Assembly: GCA_963681975.1 (NCBI GenBank)
Contig: OY820613.1
Span: forward strand, 3,596,001-3,660,000
Reading direction: 5' to 3'
Origin: JANELJ01 sp024511395
Lineage (GTDB): Bacteria > Pseudomonadota > Gammaproteobacteria > GRL18
DNA: 64,000 nucleotides
Part shown: positions 36,507 to 45,677 of the stretch, in pieces
Position numbering within the stretch: the stretch's first letter is position 1
How the letters are laid out: each line of letters starts with the position of its first letter
Notes under the pieces: model-generated
Told to the model about the DNA's origin: nothing
The model's database searches: none
The model's input: only the letters and a program-made list of their open reading frames with translations
Translations under genes and position numbers: made by a program

Positions 36507-37692
36507 GTCCGACCTGAATAAATCATAGCACATTGATTTATAAGGAAATATTGCTTGATTATGGGTGTTAAATTTGCAGGTTTTTGGTAAAATAAGCCTT
36601 ATTACCTTGCAAATTTCCAGACCAGAATGAAGCCAGAGAAACAGCCAAAAATACCTCAGGAAGACCTGTTCAGGATGCGCCCTGAAAACATGCTGGACAT
36701 AAACCATGAGTTGATTAAGTTATCAAAACACATAGACCGGGAAAGTCCTGATAAAGAATGGGGTGCTCTGTTTGTATCCACTAAAGGTGCTCCTGCCATT
36801 CGTACTCGTTTGATTGCAGGATTGCATTACCTGAAACACCTGCATGATTTATCAGATGAACAGGTAGTAAAAGGCTGGACAGAAAATCCGTACTGGCAAT
36901 ATTTTTGTGGAGAAGAATACTTTCAGCATAAGATGCCCATACACCCTGCGACCATGACCAAATGGCGTAACCGGCCGGGTAAGTCAGGCAGTGAAAAATT
37001 ACTGATTGAAACCATTAAAGCCTGACTAAAGAGTAAAACTATCAAGCCAGGCAGTTTAAAGAAAGTCACGGTAGATACTACCGTACAGGAAAAGAACATC
37101 GCTTTTCCAACCGATTCAAAGCTCCTGAACAAAGCCAGAGAAAACCTGGTTAAACTGTCCAAAGAGCACGGTATTAAACTGCGTCAGAACTATAATCGGG
37201 TTGGCCGCAATATGTACTAATGGCCAGTCGTTATGCACATGCAAAACAGTTTAAACGCATGAAGAAAATGAACAATAAACTGAAATCCCGTTTAGGTCGT
37301 GTTAAACGGGATATTGAACGACAACTGCCCAACTATTCTGTTGATATTCAGTCTCTGTTTGAAGTAGCTCTAAAACAGGCTCAGAAACTGATTGAGCAGG
37401 AGCAGCACAGTAAGAACAAGCTTTACAGTTTACATGCACCGGAAGTCGAGTGTATCAGTAAAGGCAAAGCTCATAAGCCTTATGACTTTGGTGTTAAAGC
37501 CAGTATCGCGGTAACTAACAAGGAAGGCTTTGTTATTGGTGCTCAAAGCTGTTCGGGCAATCCTTATGATGGACACACTCTACTGCCACAACTGGAACAG
37601 ATAAAACAGTTTACAGCCGTACAACCGGAACAGTGCTTTGTTGACCGGGGTTATCGTGGCCGCTGGTCATAACTTAAGAAAGATCCTCAATA
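36507..37692 (+). mobile_element. IS5-family element, copy 8 (truncated)
   Basis: Left end intact after TAAATA (36501-36506). The transposase is broken in several places, and the element stops at AGATCCTCAATA where copy 9 begins, so its right end is missing. The TAAATA at 39191-39196 after copy 9 matches its left flank. Confidence 0.9.
36627..37690 (+). pseudogene. IS5-family transposase, multiply broken
   Basis: Three lesions: GGA to TGA at codon 133 (stop at 37023-37025), loss of one G in the GTTGGGCC run near 37203, and an internal deletion of about 190 bases joining GGTTATCGTGG to CCGCTGGTCATAAC, which removes the catalytic Glu region. The 3' end is cut by copy 9. Confidence 0.9.
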
Positions 37693-39190
37693 GTCCACCC
37701 TGAATAAAACATATAGCATTGATTTATAAAGAAATATTGCTTGATTATGGGTGTTAAATTTGCAGGTTTTTGGTAAAATAAGCCTTATTACCTTGCAAAT
37801 TTCCATACCAAAATGAAGCCAAAGAAACAGCCAAAAATACCTCAGGAAGACCTGTTCAGGATGCGTCTTGAAAACATGCTGGACTTAAATCATGAGTTGA
37901 TTAAGTTATCAAAACACATAAACTGGGAAAGTCTTGATAAAGAATGGGGAGCCCTGTTTATATCCACTAAAGGCGCTCCTGCTATACGCACTCGCCTGAT
38001 TGCAGGATTGCATTACCTGAAACATCTGCATGATTTATCGGATGAACAGGTCGTAAAAAGCTGGACAGAAAATCCGTACTGGCAATGTTTTTGTGGAGAA
38101 GAATACTTTCAGCATAAGATGCCTATACACCCTACGACCATGACCAAATGGCGTAACCGGCTGGGTAAGTCAGGCAGTGAAAAATTACTGATTGAAACCA
38201 TTAAGGCCGGACTAAAGAGTAAAACCATAAAGCCCGGCAGTTTAAAGAAAGTCACGGTAGATACTACCGTACAGGAAAAGAACATCGCTTTTCCAACCGA
38301 TTCAAAGCTCCTGAACAAAGCCAGAGAAAACCTGGTTAAACTGTCCAAAGAGCACGGTATTAAACTGCGCCAGAATTATAATCGGATTGGACCTCAATAT
38401 GTATTAATGGCCAGTCGTTATGCTCATGCAAAACAGTTTAAACGCATGAAGAAAATGAATAATAAACTGAAATCCCGTTTAGGTCGCGTTAAAAGGGATA
38501 TTGAACGACAACTGCCCAATTATTCTGTTGATATTCAGTCACTGTTTGAAGTGGTTCTGGAACAGGCACAGAAACTGATAGAGCAGGAGCAGCACAGTAA
38601 GAACAAGCTTTACAGTTTACACGCCCCGGAAGTCGAGTGTGTCAGTAAAGGCAAAGCTCATAAGCCTTATGAATTTGGGGTTAAAGCCAGTATCGCTGTG
38701 ACCAACAAGGAAGGCTTTGTTATTGGGGCTCAAAGTTGTCCAGGAAATCCTTATGATGGACATACCTTGTTACCACAACTGGAGCAGATAAAACAGTTTA
38801 CAGCAGTACAACCGGAACAGTGCTTTGTTGACCGGGGTTATCGTGGACATGAAGTAAAAGACACGAAAGTTTTTATCTCAGGTCAGAAACGAGGCGTTAC
38901 CCGAAGTATTAAAAAGGCATTAAAACGGCGCAGTGCGATTGAGCCTGAAATTGGTCATATGAAAAACGATGGCCGTTTAGACCGCTGCTACCTCAAAGGT
39001 GCAGTCGGTGATGCCATTAATGTGGTTATGGTAGCCGCTGGTCATAACTTAAGAAAGAACCTCAATAAGCTCCGGCTTTTGTGGCTCAAAATTATTTCCG
39101 GTTTGATGGGGTGTTTTATCAAACCGGGGCAATCAGCTGCTTTAAACCTGACTTGAAGTCAGGCTTAAAACGGTATTATTCAGGTTGAAC
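37693..39190 (+). mobile_element. IS5-family element, copy 9
   Basis: Complete, 1498 bp. Left flank TCAATA is copy 8 sequence; right flank TAAATA belongs to copy 8's target. The simplest reading is insertion of copy 9 into copy 8 followed by recombination between their right halves. It belongs to a divergent subtype shared with copy 11. Confidence 0.9.
37813..39156 (+). CDS. IS5-family DDE transposase, divergent subtype (intact)
   Basis: 447 residues with Asp150, Asp340 and Glu377. It is distinguished from the majority type by DLNHELIKLSKHINWESLD, ALFIS, VVKSWTENPYWQCF and EVVLEQ. The minus-strand copy at 58613-59956 carries the same set, differing at about three positions near the C-terminus. 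Confidence 0.92.
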   Translation: MKPKKQPKIPQEDLFRMRLENMLDLNHELIKLSKHINWESLDKEWGALFISTKGAPAIRTRLIAGLHYLKHLHDLSDEQVVKSWTENPYWQCFCGEEYFQHKMPIHPTTMTKWRNRLGKSGSEKLLIETIKAGLKSKTIKPGSLKKVTVDTTVQEKNIAFPTDSKLLNKARENLVKLSKEHGIKLRQNYNRIGPQYVLMASRYAHAKQFKRMKKMNNKLKSRLGRVKRDIERQLPNYSVDIQSLFEVVLEQAQKLIEQEQHSKNKLYSLHAPEVECVSKGKAHKPYEFGVKASIAVTNKEGFVIGAQSCPGNPYDGHTLLPQLEQIKQFTAVQPEQCFVDRGYRGHEVKDTKVFISGQKRGVTRSIKKALKRRSAIEPEIGHMKNDGRLDRCYLKGAVGDAINVVMVAAGHNLRKNLNKLRLLWLKIISGLMGCFIKPGQSAALNLT

Positions 39191-39195
39191 TAAAT

Positions 39196-39951
39196 ATGGA
39201 TATTACTGATAAGCAGTTACTGCGTTATAAACGGCATATTATGTTGCCGGAAATTGATGTTGAGGGGCAGCAGGCCATAACTGAGGCTAAGGTACTGGTG
39301 CTGGGGGTGGGTGGTCTGGGTTCTCCGGCTGCCATGTACCTTGCTGCAGCGGGGGTTGGTCACCTGACTCTGGCGGATGCGGATAACGTGGAACTGGCTA
39401 ATCTGCAGCGGCAGATTGCGTATAATGAATTCATGCTTGAACAGCAGAAAACTGAGGCCTGTCAGCAGACTCTGCGGGCGATTAATCATGAAATTGATAT
39501 TAAGCCTGTTGCTCAGAAATTACAGGGTGAACTGCTGCAGAAGACTGTAGCCGGGGTTGATATCGTACTGGACTGCAGTGATAATCTGGCTACCCGCTTT
39601 GAGGTCAACCGGGTATGTTTCGAGTATAATAAGCCTCTGGTTTCAGGTGCGGCTATCCGCTGGGAAGGCCAGATCTCGGTGTTTATTCCGCAGCGTCAGG
39701 ACAGTCCCTGTTATCAGTGTTTCCATCAGCCGGGAATAGAACTGGATCAGAACTGCAGCAATAATGGGGTAGTGGGGCCATTGACCGGTGTTGTCGGCAG
39801 TATGCAGGCTATTGAAGCCATTAAACTGATCACCGGAGCTGGTGATATTGTACCGGGGCGCACCCTGCTGTTTGATGCCCTGACCATGCAATGGGACAGT
39901 ATGCAGGTACCACACAGAAAACATTGTGAGATTTGCGGGCATCGAAGTTAA
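39196..39951 (+). CDS. ThiF/MoeB-like adenylyltransferase
   Basis: 251 residues, an E1-like enzyme that adenylates the C-terminal glycine of a MoaD/ThiS carrier. The nucleotide-binding loop is LGVGGLGSPAA at about 34-44, with NLQRQIAYN and DCSDNLATRFEVN following. Zinc-binding pairs are CYQC (about 174-177) and CEIC (about 245-248). It presumably activates the carrier at 36098-36349 for tungstopterin assembly. The A of its ATG is the last base of the TAAATA target copy, so the IS insertion replaced its leader; CAGG from the IS end lies 12-15 bases upstream and is now the only weak ribosome-binding candidate. Confidence 0.87.
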   Translation: MDITDKQLLRYKRHIMLPEIDVEGQQAITEAKVLVLGVGGLGSPAAMYLAAAGVGHLTLADADNVELANLQRQIAYNEFMLEQQKTEACQQTLRAINHEIDIKPVAQKLQGELLQKTVAGVDIVLDCSDNLATRFEVNRVCFEYNKPLVSGAAIRWEGQISVFIPQRQDSPCYQCFHQPGIELDQNCSNNGVVGPLTGVVGSMQAIEAIKLITGAGDIVPGRTLLFDALTMQWDSMQVPHRKHCEICGHRS

Positions 39952-39998
39952 TTTTGTGAACAGAGCTTTCAATAAGAGTTTTTAATAAATGTTTTTAA

Positions 39999-40703
39999 AT
40001 GAATGATCTTACGGATGCCAGTATCCAGGCACTGCAGTTATTATTATCCGGGGATGCACAGGTCTGGAAAATTATCAGTGTGTCCTTTACCGTTTCCCTC
40101 AAGGCCATTTTTATAGCTACTGTTCCAGCCATAGCTGTGGCCTTTGTGCTTGCTTATTATGCCTTTCCAGGTAGACGTTTTGTAATCACCCTGTTTAATA
40201 CAGCACTGGCTATTCCCGCCGTGGTTGTCGGACTGACCATGTATTTATTATTATCCCGTTCCGGTCCCTTTGGTGATCTGCATTTGCTGTTTACCCAAGA
40301 GGCCATGATTATCGGGCAGGTTATTCTGGCTTTTCCGATGCTGGTGGCTATGAGCCATGCCAGTTTGCAGTCTTCCGATCAGCGTGCCTGGGAAACAGCC
40401 ATTACCCTGGGAGCTTCTGCTTTTGTAGCCGCAGTAACGGTTATTCGTGAAGTACGTTTTGGTTTAATGGCAGCTGTTATTGCGGCGTTCGGGCGTATTA
40501 TTGCAGAAGTCGGTTCCTCCATGGTGGTGGGCGGCAATATCCTCAATCATACCCGGAATATCACCACAGCGATTGCACTGGAAACCAGTAAGGGTAGTTT
40601 TGTAGAAGGTATTGCTCTGGGTATGGTTTTATTGACCCTGGCTCTGCTGCTGAACTTTTTTCTGACGGCTATCCAAGGTAAGGCTGAGGTAATCCATCAA
40701 TGA
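39999..40703 (+). CDS. tupB: Tungstate-type ABC transporter permease
   Basis: 234 residues with about five or six membrane helices and the permease EAA-like loop (AWETAITLGASAFVAAVTVIREVRFGLMAAVIAAFGRIIAEVG). This pattern matches TupB-type permeases, which import tungstate. The context of a tungsten enzyme supports tungstate over molybdate or sulfate. It overlaps the ATPase gene by four bases. No periplasmic binding protein (TupA) gene lies beside it. Confidence 0.82.
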   Translation: MNDLTDASIQALQLLLSGDAQVWKIISVSFTVSLKAIFIATVPAIAVAFVLAYYAFPGRRFVITLFNTALAIPAVVVGLTMYLLLSRSGPFGDLHLLFTQEAMIIGQVILAFPMLVAMSHASLQSSDQRAWETAITLGASAFVAAVTVIREVRFGLMAAVIAAFGRIIAEVGSSMVVGGNILNHTRNITTAIALETSKGSFVEGIALGMVLLTLALLLNFFLTAIQGKAEVIHQ

Positions 40704-41389
40704 CTTCGGTAATTAAAAAAGCCAGCCTGAGTCTAAAGCGTGTTTGTTTTAAGCGTGGTACACGAACCATTCTGGATAATGTGGATTTTAGTGTCAGCCA
40801 AGGGGCGCTGGTGTTAATGACCGGTCAGAACGGCTCCGGGAAATCTACTCTGCTTAAGATAACAGCCGGCCTGTTAAAGCCGCAGCAGGTTCAGGTTAGC
40901 TTTGTGCCTCACGACGGGCAGCAGGGGAGTTATCCATGGCCGAGATTAAAAAAATTGCTGCGCCGGAAAGTCTGTTACCTGCATCAGCATCCTTACCTGT
41001 TTCACGGCAGTGTTTATGATAATGTCGCTTATGGTCTTAAACGTCAGAAAATGTCGAAACAGGAGATAGAGCAACGGGTTGTTCAGGCATTGCAGGAATA
41101 TTCACTGGAATCGTTAATCCATCGAGACTGTCATGAACTGTCCGGAGGAGAAAAACAGCGAGTGGCCATTGTTCGTTCATGGATCACCCGGCCCGAAATT
41201 ATTCTTCTGGATGAACCGTTTTCCAATATGGACAAGGAATCCAGAAAAAAATCCTATGCCCTGATAAAACAGATGTGCCAACAGAATATTACTATTGTAC
41301 TAACAAGTCATGACCCTTTGATAGGAGAGCTGTCATTTGATCAGCATATCCATCTTTATCAGGGAAAAATTACTCACAAATCGGTTTAA
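40700..41389 (+). CDS. tupC: Tungstate-type ABC transporter ATP-binding protein
   Basis: 229 residues. Walker A is GQNGSGKST at residues 42-50, the signature LSGGEKQR and Walker B IILLDEPF follow, and the H-loop is TSHDP. It lacks a C-terminal TOBE (MOP) regulatory domain, as TupC proteins do, unlike ModC. It overlaps tupB by four bases and ends five bases before moeA, so the three are translationally close. Confidence 0.85.
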   Translation: MTSVIKKASLSLKRVCFKRGTRTILDNVDFSVSQGALVLMTGQNGSGKSTLLKITAGLLKPQQVQVSFVPHDGQQGSYPWPRLKKLLRRKVCYLHQHPYLFHGSVYDNVAYGLKRQKMSKQEIEQRVVQALQEYSLESLIHRDCHELSGGEKQRVAIVRSWITRPEIILLDEPFSNMDKESRKKSYALIKQMCQQNITIVLTSHDPLIGELSFDQHIHLYQGKITHKSV

Positions 41390-41394
41390 AAACT

Positions 41395-42615
41395 ATGAAT
41401 ACAGATATTTTAAGTGTACAGCAGGCTCTGCATGTTATTCAGCAGCAGGTCAGTGAACTAGATAATCAACAGACCGTTATTTTATCCCAAGCGTTGAACC
41501 GGACTCTGGCAGAAGATATTATTTCTCCCATTAATGTGCCTAATTTTAATAATTCCGCTATGGACGGCTATGGTTTTCGACATCAGGATTTACCTGCCGA
41601 AGGCAGCCGCAGTTTTAAGCTTATTGGTCAGGCTCTGGCCGGTCAGGTATTTGAGCAGACTATTGGTGAGTTTGAATGTGTGCGTATTATGACCGGGGCA
41701 AGAATTCCCGATGGTGTGGATACGGTTATTGAACAGGAAAAAACTGAGCGGCTGGAAGATTATATTATTATTGCCAGCGGTCAGAAAAAAGGTGCCAATG
41801 TTCGTTATATTGGGGAAGACATTGCCCGGGGCCGTGTCGTATTGCTTGCCGGCAGTTTAATTGGCCCGGCTCAGATGGGGGTACTGGCTTCTTTAGGTAT
41901 TGCGTCGGTTCGGATCCACAGAAAGCCTCGGGTGGCGGTATTTTCCAGCGGTGATGAAATTCGCAGTATCGGGGAAACCCTGGAAGGTAATCAGATTTAT
42001 GATAGTAACCGTTATACCATTTTAGGCATGCTTGAAAAACTGTCAGTAGAAGTGGTGGATCTGGGCGTGATACTTGACACCCAAGAGGTTATTGAACAGA
42101 CTCTGAAATCGGTTGCCTCAGAAGTGGATATGATCATTACTTCTGGCGGCGTATCCGTTGGAGATGCCGATTATATTAAACAGGCACTGGATAAAAACGG
42201 TGAAATCCTCTTTTCTAAACTGCACATTAAACCGGGTCGTCCACTGACCTTTGGACACCTGGATAATACCCTGTTTATCGGCCTGCCGGGTAACCCGGTA
42301 GCGGTCATGGTGACCTTTATGTATTTTGTGCGGCCGGCACTCTTACAGCTATTAGGGCGTAAAGACACGCAATTACAGGATTTTGAGGTGGTCTGTCAGT
42401 CTGATATGCGTAAATTACCGGGACGAACAGAAATCCAGCGGGGCATACTGCAGCAGACAGAAACCGGTCTTACTGTACAGACCACCGGCAGGCAGGGTTC
42501 CGGCGTGCTAAGTTCCATGAGCCGCGGTAACTGCTTTATCTATCTGCCCCATGAAGCTGAGAGCATCAAAGCTGGTGACCGGGTCATTGTGCATCCTTTT
42601 TCTATGTTTGATTAA
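41395..42615 (+). CDS. moeA: Molybdopterin molybdotransferase MoeA (metal insertion)
   Basis: 406 residues, the normal MoeA length. It inserts molybdate, or here presumably tungstate, into adenylated pterin. Visible motifs are NNSAMDGYGF, RIMTGARIPDGVDTVI, the GDEI loop, ITSGGVSVGDADYI and GLPGNPVAVMV. It is the last gene of the tungsten module. A dedicated MoeA next to a W-enzyme operon may be tungsten-specific, which is inference. Confidence 0.92.
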   Translation: MNTDILSVQQALHVIQQQVSELDNQQTVILSQALNRTLAEDIISPINVPNFNNSAMDGYGFRHQDLPAEGSRSFKLIGQALAGQVFEQTIGEFECVRIMTGARIPDGVDTVIEQEKTERLEDYIIIASGQKKGANVRYIGEDIARGRVVLLAGSLIGPAQMGVLASLGIASVRIHRKPRVAVFSSGDEIRSIGETLEGNQIYDSNRYTILGMLEKLSVEVVDLGVILDTQEVIEQTLKSVASEVDMIITSGGVSVGDADYIKQALDKNGEILFSKLHIKPGRPLTFGHLDNTLFIGLPGNPVAVMVTFMYFVRPALLQLLGRKDTQLQDFEVVCQSDMRKLPGRTEIQRGILQQTETGLTVQTTGRQGSGVLSSMSRGNCFIYLPHEAESIKAGDRVIVHPFSMFD

Positions 42616-42684
42616 AAATACCTAGGTTTTTTAACACAAACGTTTATTAAAATTACGCCTTTTAATATAGGATTGAGGTAGCGC

Positions 42685-42707
42685 GTCCCCCTTTTTCAAA
42701 GGGGGAC
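42685..42707. repeat. Perfect hairpin within relic DNA
   Basis: GTCCCCCTTT pairs exactly with AAAGGGGGAC around a TTC loop. It lies just past the end of the IS3 orfA homology and its flanks (GACTGAGGGG) look like a dispersed intergenic repeat. It might act as a terminator for moeA transcripts but lacks a T-run. Confidence 0.6.
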
Positions 42708-42727
42708 TGAGGGGTTTAATGGACAAT

Positions 42728-42947
42728 TCTTTCGCGAAGAAGGCACTGGCCTTTTTTAGGATTTCTTTTTCCATCCTAAGTTCACAACTTTCTTTTCTCA
42801 GCTTTAGCAACTCATCCTGTTCTGACTGATTTAAAATCTCTGTTGGAGAACCCCGGGTGAATTGTTTTACCCACTTTCTCAAAGAAGTATGGTGTACACC
42901 CAGCTGTCGGGCTGCTTCACTAATGCTGTAATCCTGCTCTGTAATTA
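42728..42947 (-). pseudogene. IS3-family orfA remnant
   Basis: On the minus strand the frame reads TEQDYSISEAARQLGVHHT, then SLRKWVKQF and LRKESCELRMEKEILKKASAFFAKE, the helix-turn-helix and leucine-zipper parts of an IS3 OrfA. Homology ends at FAKE; the open frame continues to 42631 through unrelated repeat DNA. The 5' end is cut at the IS5 target TAATTA (42942-42947). No orfB follows, so it is a relic. Confidence 0.82.
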
Positions 42948-44445
42948 GTCCGACCTGAATAAATCATAGCACATTGATTTATAAGGAAATATTGCTTAAT
43001 TGTGGGTGTTAAATTTGCAGGTTTTTGGTAAAATAAGCCTTATTACCTTGCAAATTTCCAGACCAGAATGAAGCCAAAGAAACAGCCAAAAATACCTCAG
43101 GAAGACCTGTTCAGGATGCGCCTTGAAAACATGCTGGACATACACCATGAGTTGATTAAGTTATCAAAACACATAGACCGGGAAAGTCCTGATAAAGAAT
43201 GGGGTGCTCTGTTTGTATCCACTAAAGGTGCTCCTGCCATACGCACTCGATTGATTGCAGGATTGCATTACCTGAAACACCTTCATGATTTATCGGATGA
43301 ACAGGTAGTAAAAGGCTGGACAGAAAATCCGTACTGGCAGTATTTCTGTGGTGAAGAATACTTTCAGCATAAGATGCCCATACACCCTGCGACCATGACC
43401 AAATGGCGTAACCGGCCGGGTAAATCAGGCAGTGAAAAATTACTGATTGAAACCATTAAAGCCGGACTAAAGAGTAAAACCATAAAGCCTGGCAGTTTAA
43501 AGAAAGTCACGGTAGATACTACCGTACAGGAAAAGAACATCGCTTTTCCAACCGATTCAAAGCTCCTGAACAAAGCCAGAGAAAACCTGGTTAAACTGTC
43601 CAAAGAGCACGGTATTAAACTGCGTCAGAACTATAATCGGGTTGGGCCGCAATATGTACTAATGGCCAGTCGTTATGCTCATGCAAAACAGTTTAAACGC
43701 ATGAAGAAAATGAACAATAAACTGAAATCCCGTTTAGGTCGTGTTAAACGGGATATTGAACGACAACTGCCCAACTATTCTGTTGATATTCAGTCTCTGT
43801 TTGAAGTAGCTCTAAAACAGGCTCAGAAACTGATTGAGCAGGAGCAGCACAGTAAGAACAAGCTTTACAGTTTACATGCACCGGAAGTCGAGTGTATCAG
43901 TAAAGGCAAAGCTCATAAGCCTTATGAATTTGGGGTTAAAGCCAGTATCGCGGTAACCAACAAGGAAGGCTTTGTTATTGGTGCTCAAAGCTGTCCGGGC
44001 AATCCTTATGATGGACACACTCCACTGCCACAACTGGAACAGATAAAACAGTTTACAGCCGTACAACCGGAACAATGCTTTGTTGAGCGGGGTTATCGTG
44101 GACATGAAGTAAAAGACACTAAAGTTTTTATCTCAGGTCAGAAGCGAGGCGTTACCCGAAGTATTAAAAAGGCATTAAAACGGCGCAGTGCGATTGAGCC
44201 TGAAATTGGTCATATGAAAAACGATGGCCGTTTAGATCGCTGCTACCTCAAAGGCACAGTCGGTGATGCCATTAATGTGGTTATGGTAGCCGCTGGACAT
44301 AACTTAAGAAAGCTCCTCAATAAGCTCCGGCTTTTGTGGCTCAAAATTATTTCCGGTTTGATGGGGTCTTTTATCAAACCGAGGCAATCAGCTGCTTTAA
44401 ACCTGGCTTGATGTCAGGCTTAAAACGGTATTATTCAGGTTGAAC
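42948..44445 (+). mobile_element. IS5-family element, copy 10
   Basis: Complete, 1498 bp, flanked by TAATTA (42942-42947 and 44446-44451). It sits at the junction of an IS3 relic and a broken GGDEF-EAL gene. Confidence 0.94.
43068..44411 (+). CDS. IS5-family DDE transposase (full length, one altered active-site residue)
   Basis: 447 codons uninterrupted, but the second catalytic motif reads FVERGYRGH instead of FVDRGYRGH, replacing Asp340 by Glu. DDE enzymes usually tolerate this poorly, so this copy may be catalytically impaired although it looks intact. It also has Pro319 and KGTVGD changes. Confidence 0.9.
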   Translation: MKPKKQPKIPQEDLFRMRLENMLDIHHELIKLSKHIDRESPDKEWGALFVSTKGAPAIRTRLIAGLHYLKHLHDLSDEQVVKGWTENPYWQYFCGEEYFQHKMPIHPATMTKWRNRPGKSGSEKLLIETIKAGLKSKTIKPGSLKKVTVDTTVQEKNIAFPTDSKLLNKARENLVKLSKEHGIKLRQNYNRVGPQYVLMASRYAHAKQFKRMKKMNNKLKSRLGRVKRDIERQLPNYSVDIQSLFEVALKQAQKLIEQEQHSKNKLYSLHAPEVECISKGKAHKPYEFGVKASIAVTNKEGFVIGAQSCPGNPYDGHTPLPQLEQIKQFTAVQPEQCFVERGYRGHEVKDTKVFISGQKRGVTRSIKKALKRRSAIEPEIGHMKNDGRLDRCYLKGTVGDAINVVMVAAGHNLRKLLNKLRLLWLKIISGLMGSFIKPRQSAALNLA

Positions 44446-45527
44446 TAATTAAGGCTACAGCTTCTCGTTTCCAGTCCTGTATCCGCGAAAAGTATGTCCA
44501 GTACCGCTAGGGCGGTGATGAATTCCTGGTGGTACTGGAACAGCACAATGATGCTAAAGAAGCTGCTATTGTAGCGCAAAAACTGATTAACTCTCTGAGC
44601 AAACCGCTTTATATCTCCAGCCATGAGTTTTATCTTGGTGTCAGCATTGGCATCAGCATTTTTCCCGATGATGGCCCGAATCCGGAAATGTTGATTAAAA
44701 ATGCTGATACTGCTATGTACCAGTCGAAAAACAATCGCAAAAATCAGTTCAGTTATTATACCGAGCAGATGAATGAGCGTTCAAAACGACGCTTTGCCCT
44801 GGAAAACCAGCTGCGTGCTGCGCTGCAGAATAATGAAATCTATGTCGTCTATCAGCCGCAAATTGATTTAAAGAGTTATCGTGTTTACGGCTTTGAAGCA
44901 CTGGTGCGCTGGGAGAATAAAGTTCAGGGCCTGATTTCCTCTGTTGAGTTTATCCCCATAGCCGAATCTATTGGTATTATTGATGATATCGGTATCTTTG
45001 TGCTGCGTGAGGCCATTCACCATATTAAACTCTGGAATAGAAAATTCAGTAATGATATGACGGTATCAGTTAATATTTCTTCCCGGCAGTTTGATAATCG
45101 CCGTCTGCCGGAAATTATCACCTCGGTACTCAGAGAGTAGAATTGCCCATCGGAACTGCTTAAAATTGAAATTACTGAATCGTTGTTGCTGCAGCAAAGC
45201 AGTCATATACAGAGATCCCTCCGGGCTATTGCCAAAGCGGGGGTAGCCACTGCCCTGGATGATTTTGGTACAGGTTATTCTTCCCTGAGCTATTTAAAAC
45301 GCTTTCCAATAGATATTGTTAAAATTGATCAGTCTTTTGTCCGGGATATTACTACCGATGCTGAAGGTGTGGAAACCGTGGAACAGTTAAATTTTCTGCA
45401 GGAGCAGGGCTGTCACCTGATACAGGGTTATCATTTCAGCAAACCCTTAAAAACAGAAGATATTGCCATGTTTCTGAAGCCACTCAATGGAATGCACAAT
45501 ACGGCCGTACTAAATCAACCTGAGTAG
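44446..45527 (+). pseudogene. GGDEF-EAL cyclic-di-GMP protein, decayed
   Basis: The frame reads RFQSCIREKYVQYR, TAG (44508-44510), GGDEFLVVLEQ and the rest of a diguanylate cyclase domain, then an EAL domain (GFEALVRWE, VSVNISSRQF). TAG follows at VLRE (45138-45140), and the same frame continues IEITESLL, LDDFGTGYSSLSYLKRFPIDIVKIDQSF. About 25 residues are deleted in frame before AEGVETVEQL. The N-terminus is cut by IS5 copy 10. Loss of c-di-GMP turnover function is inferred. Confidence 0.9.
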
Positions 45528-45677
45528 AGGGCTGTTTATGGGGTGGACAATTTAATATCTGAAATCTGTCTCTGGCGGTTAAATTGCATCCGGGCATTGC
45601 GGTATTTTTCCTCTTTCACCAGCTTACGCAGACTCTGCAGGGTTTTAAAAAGGACATTACGCAGCAGCTTATTAAGA

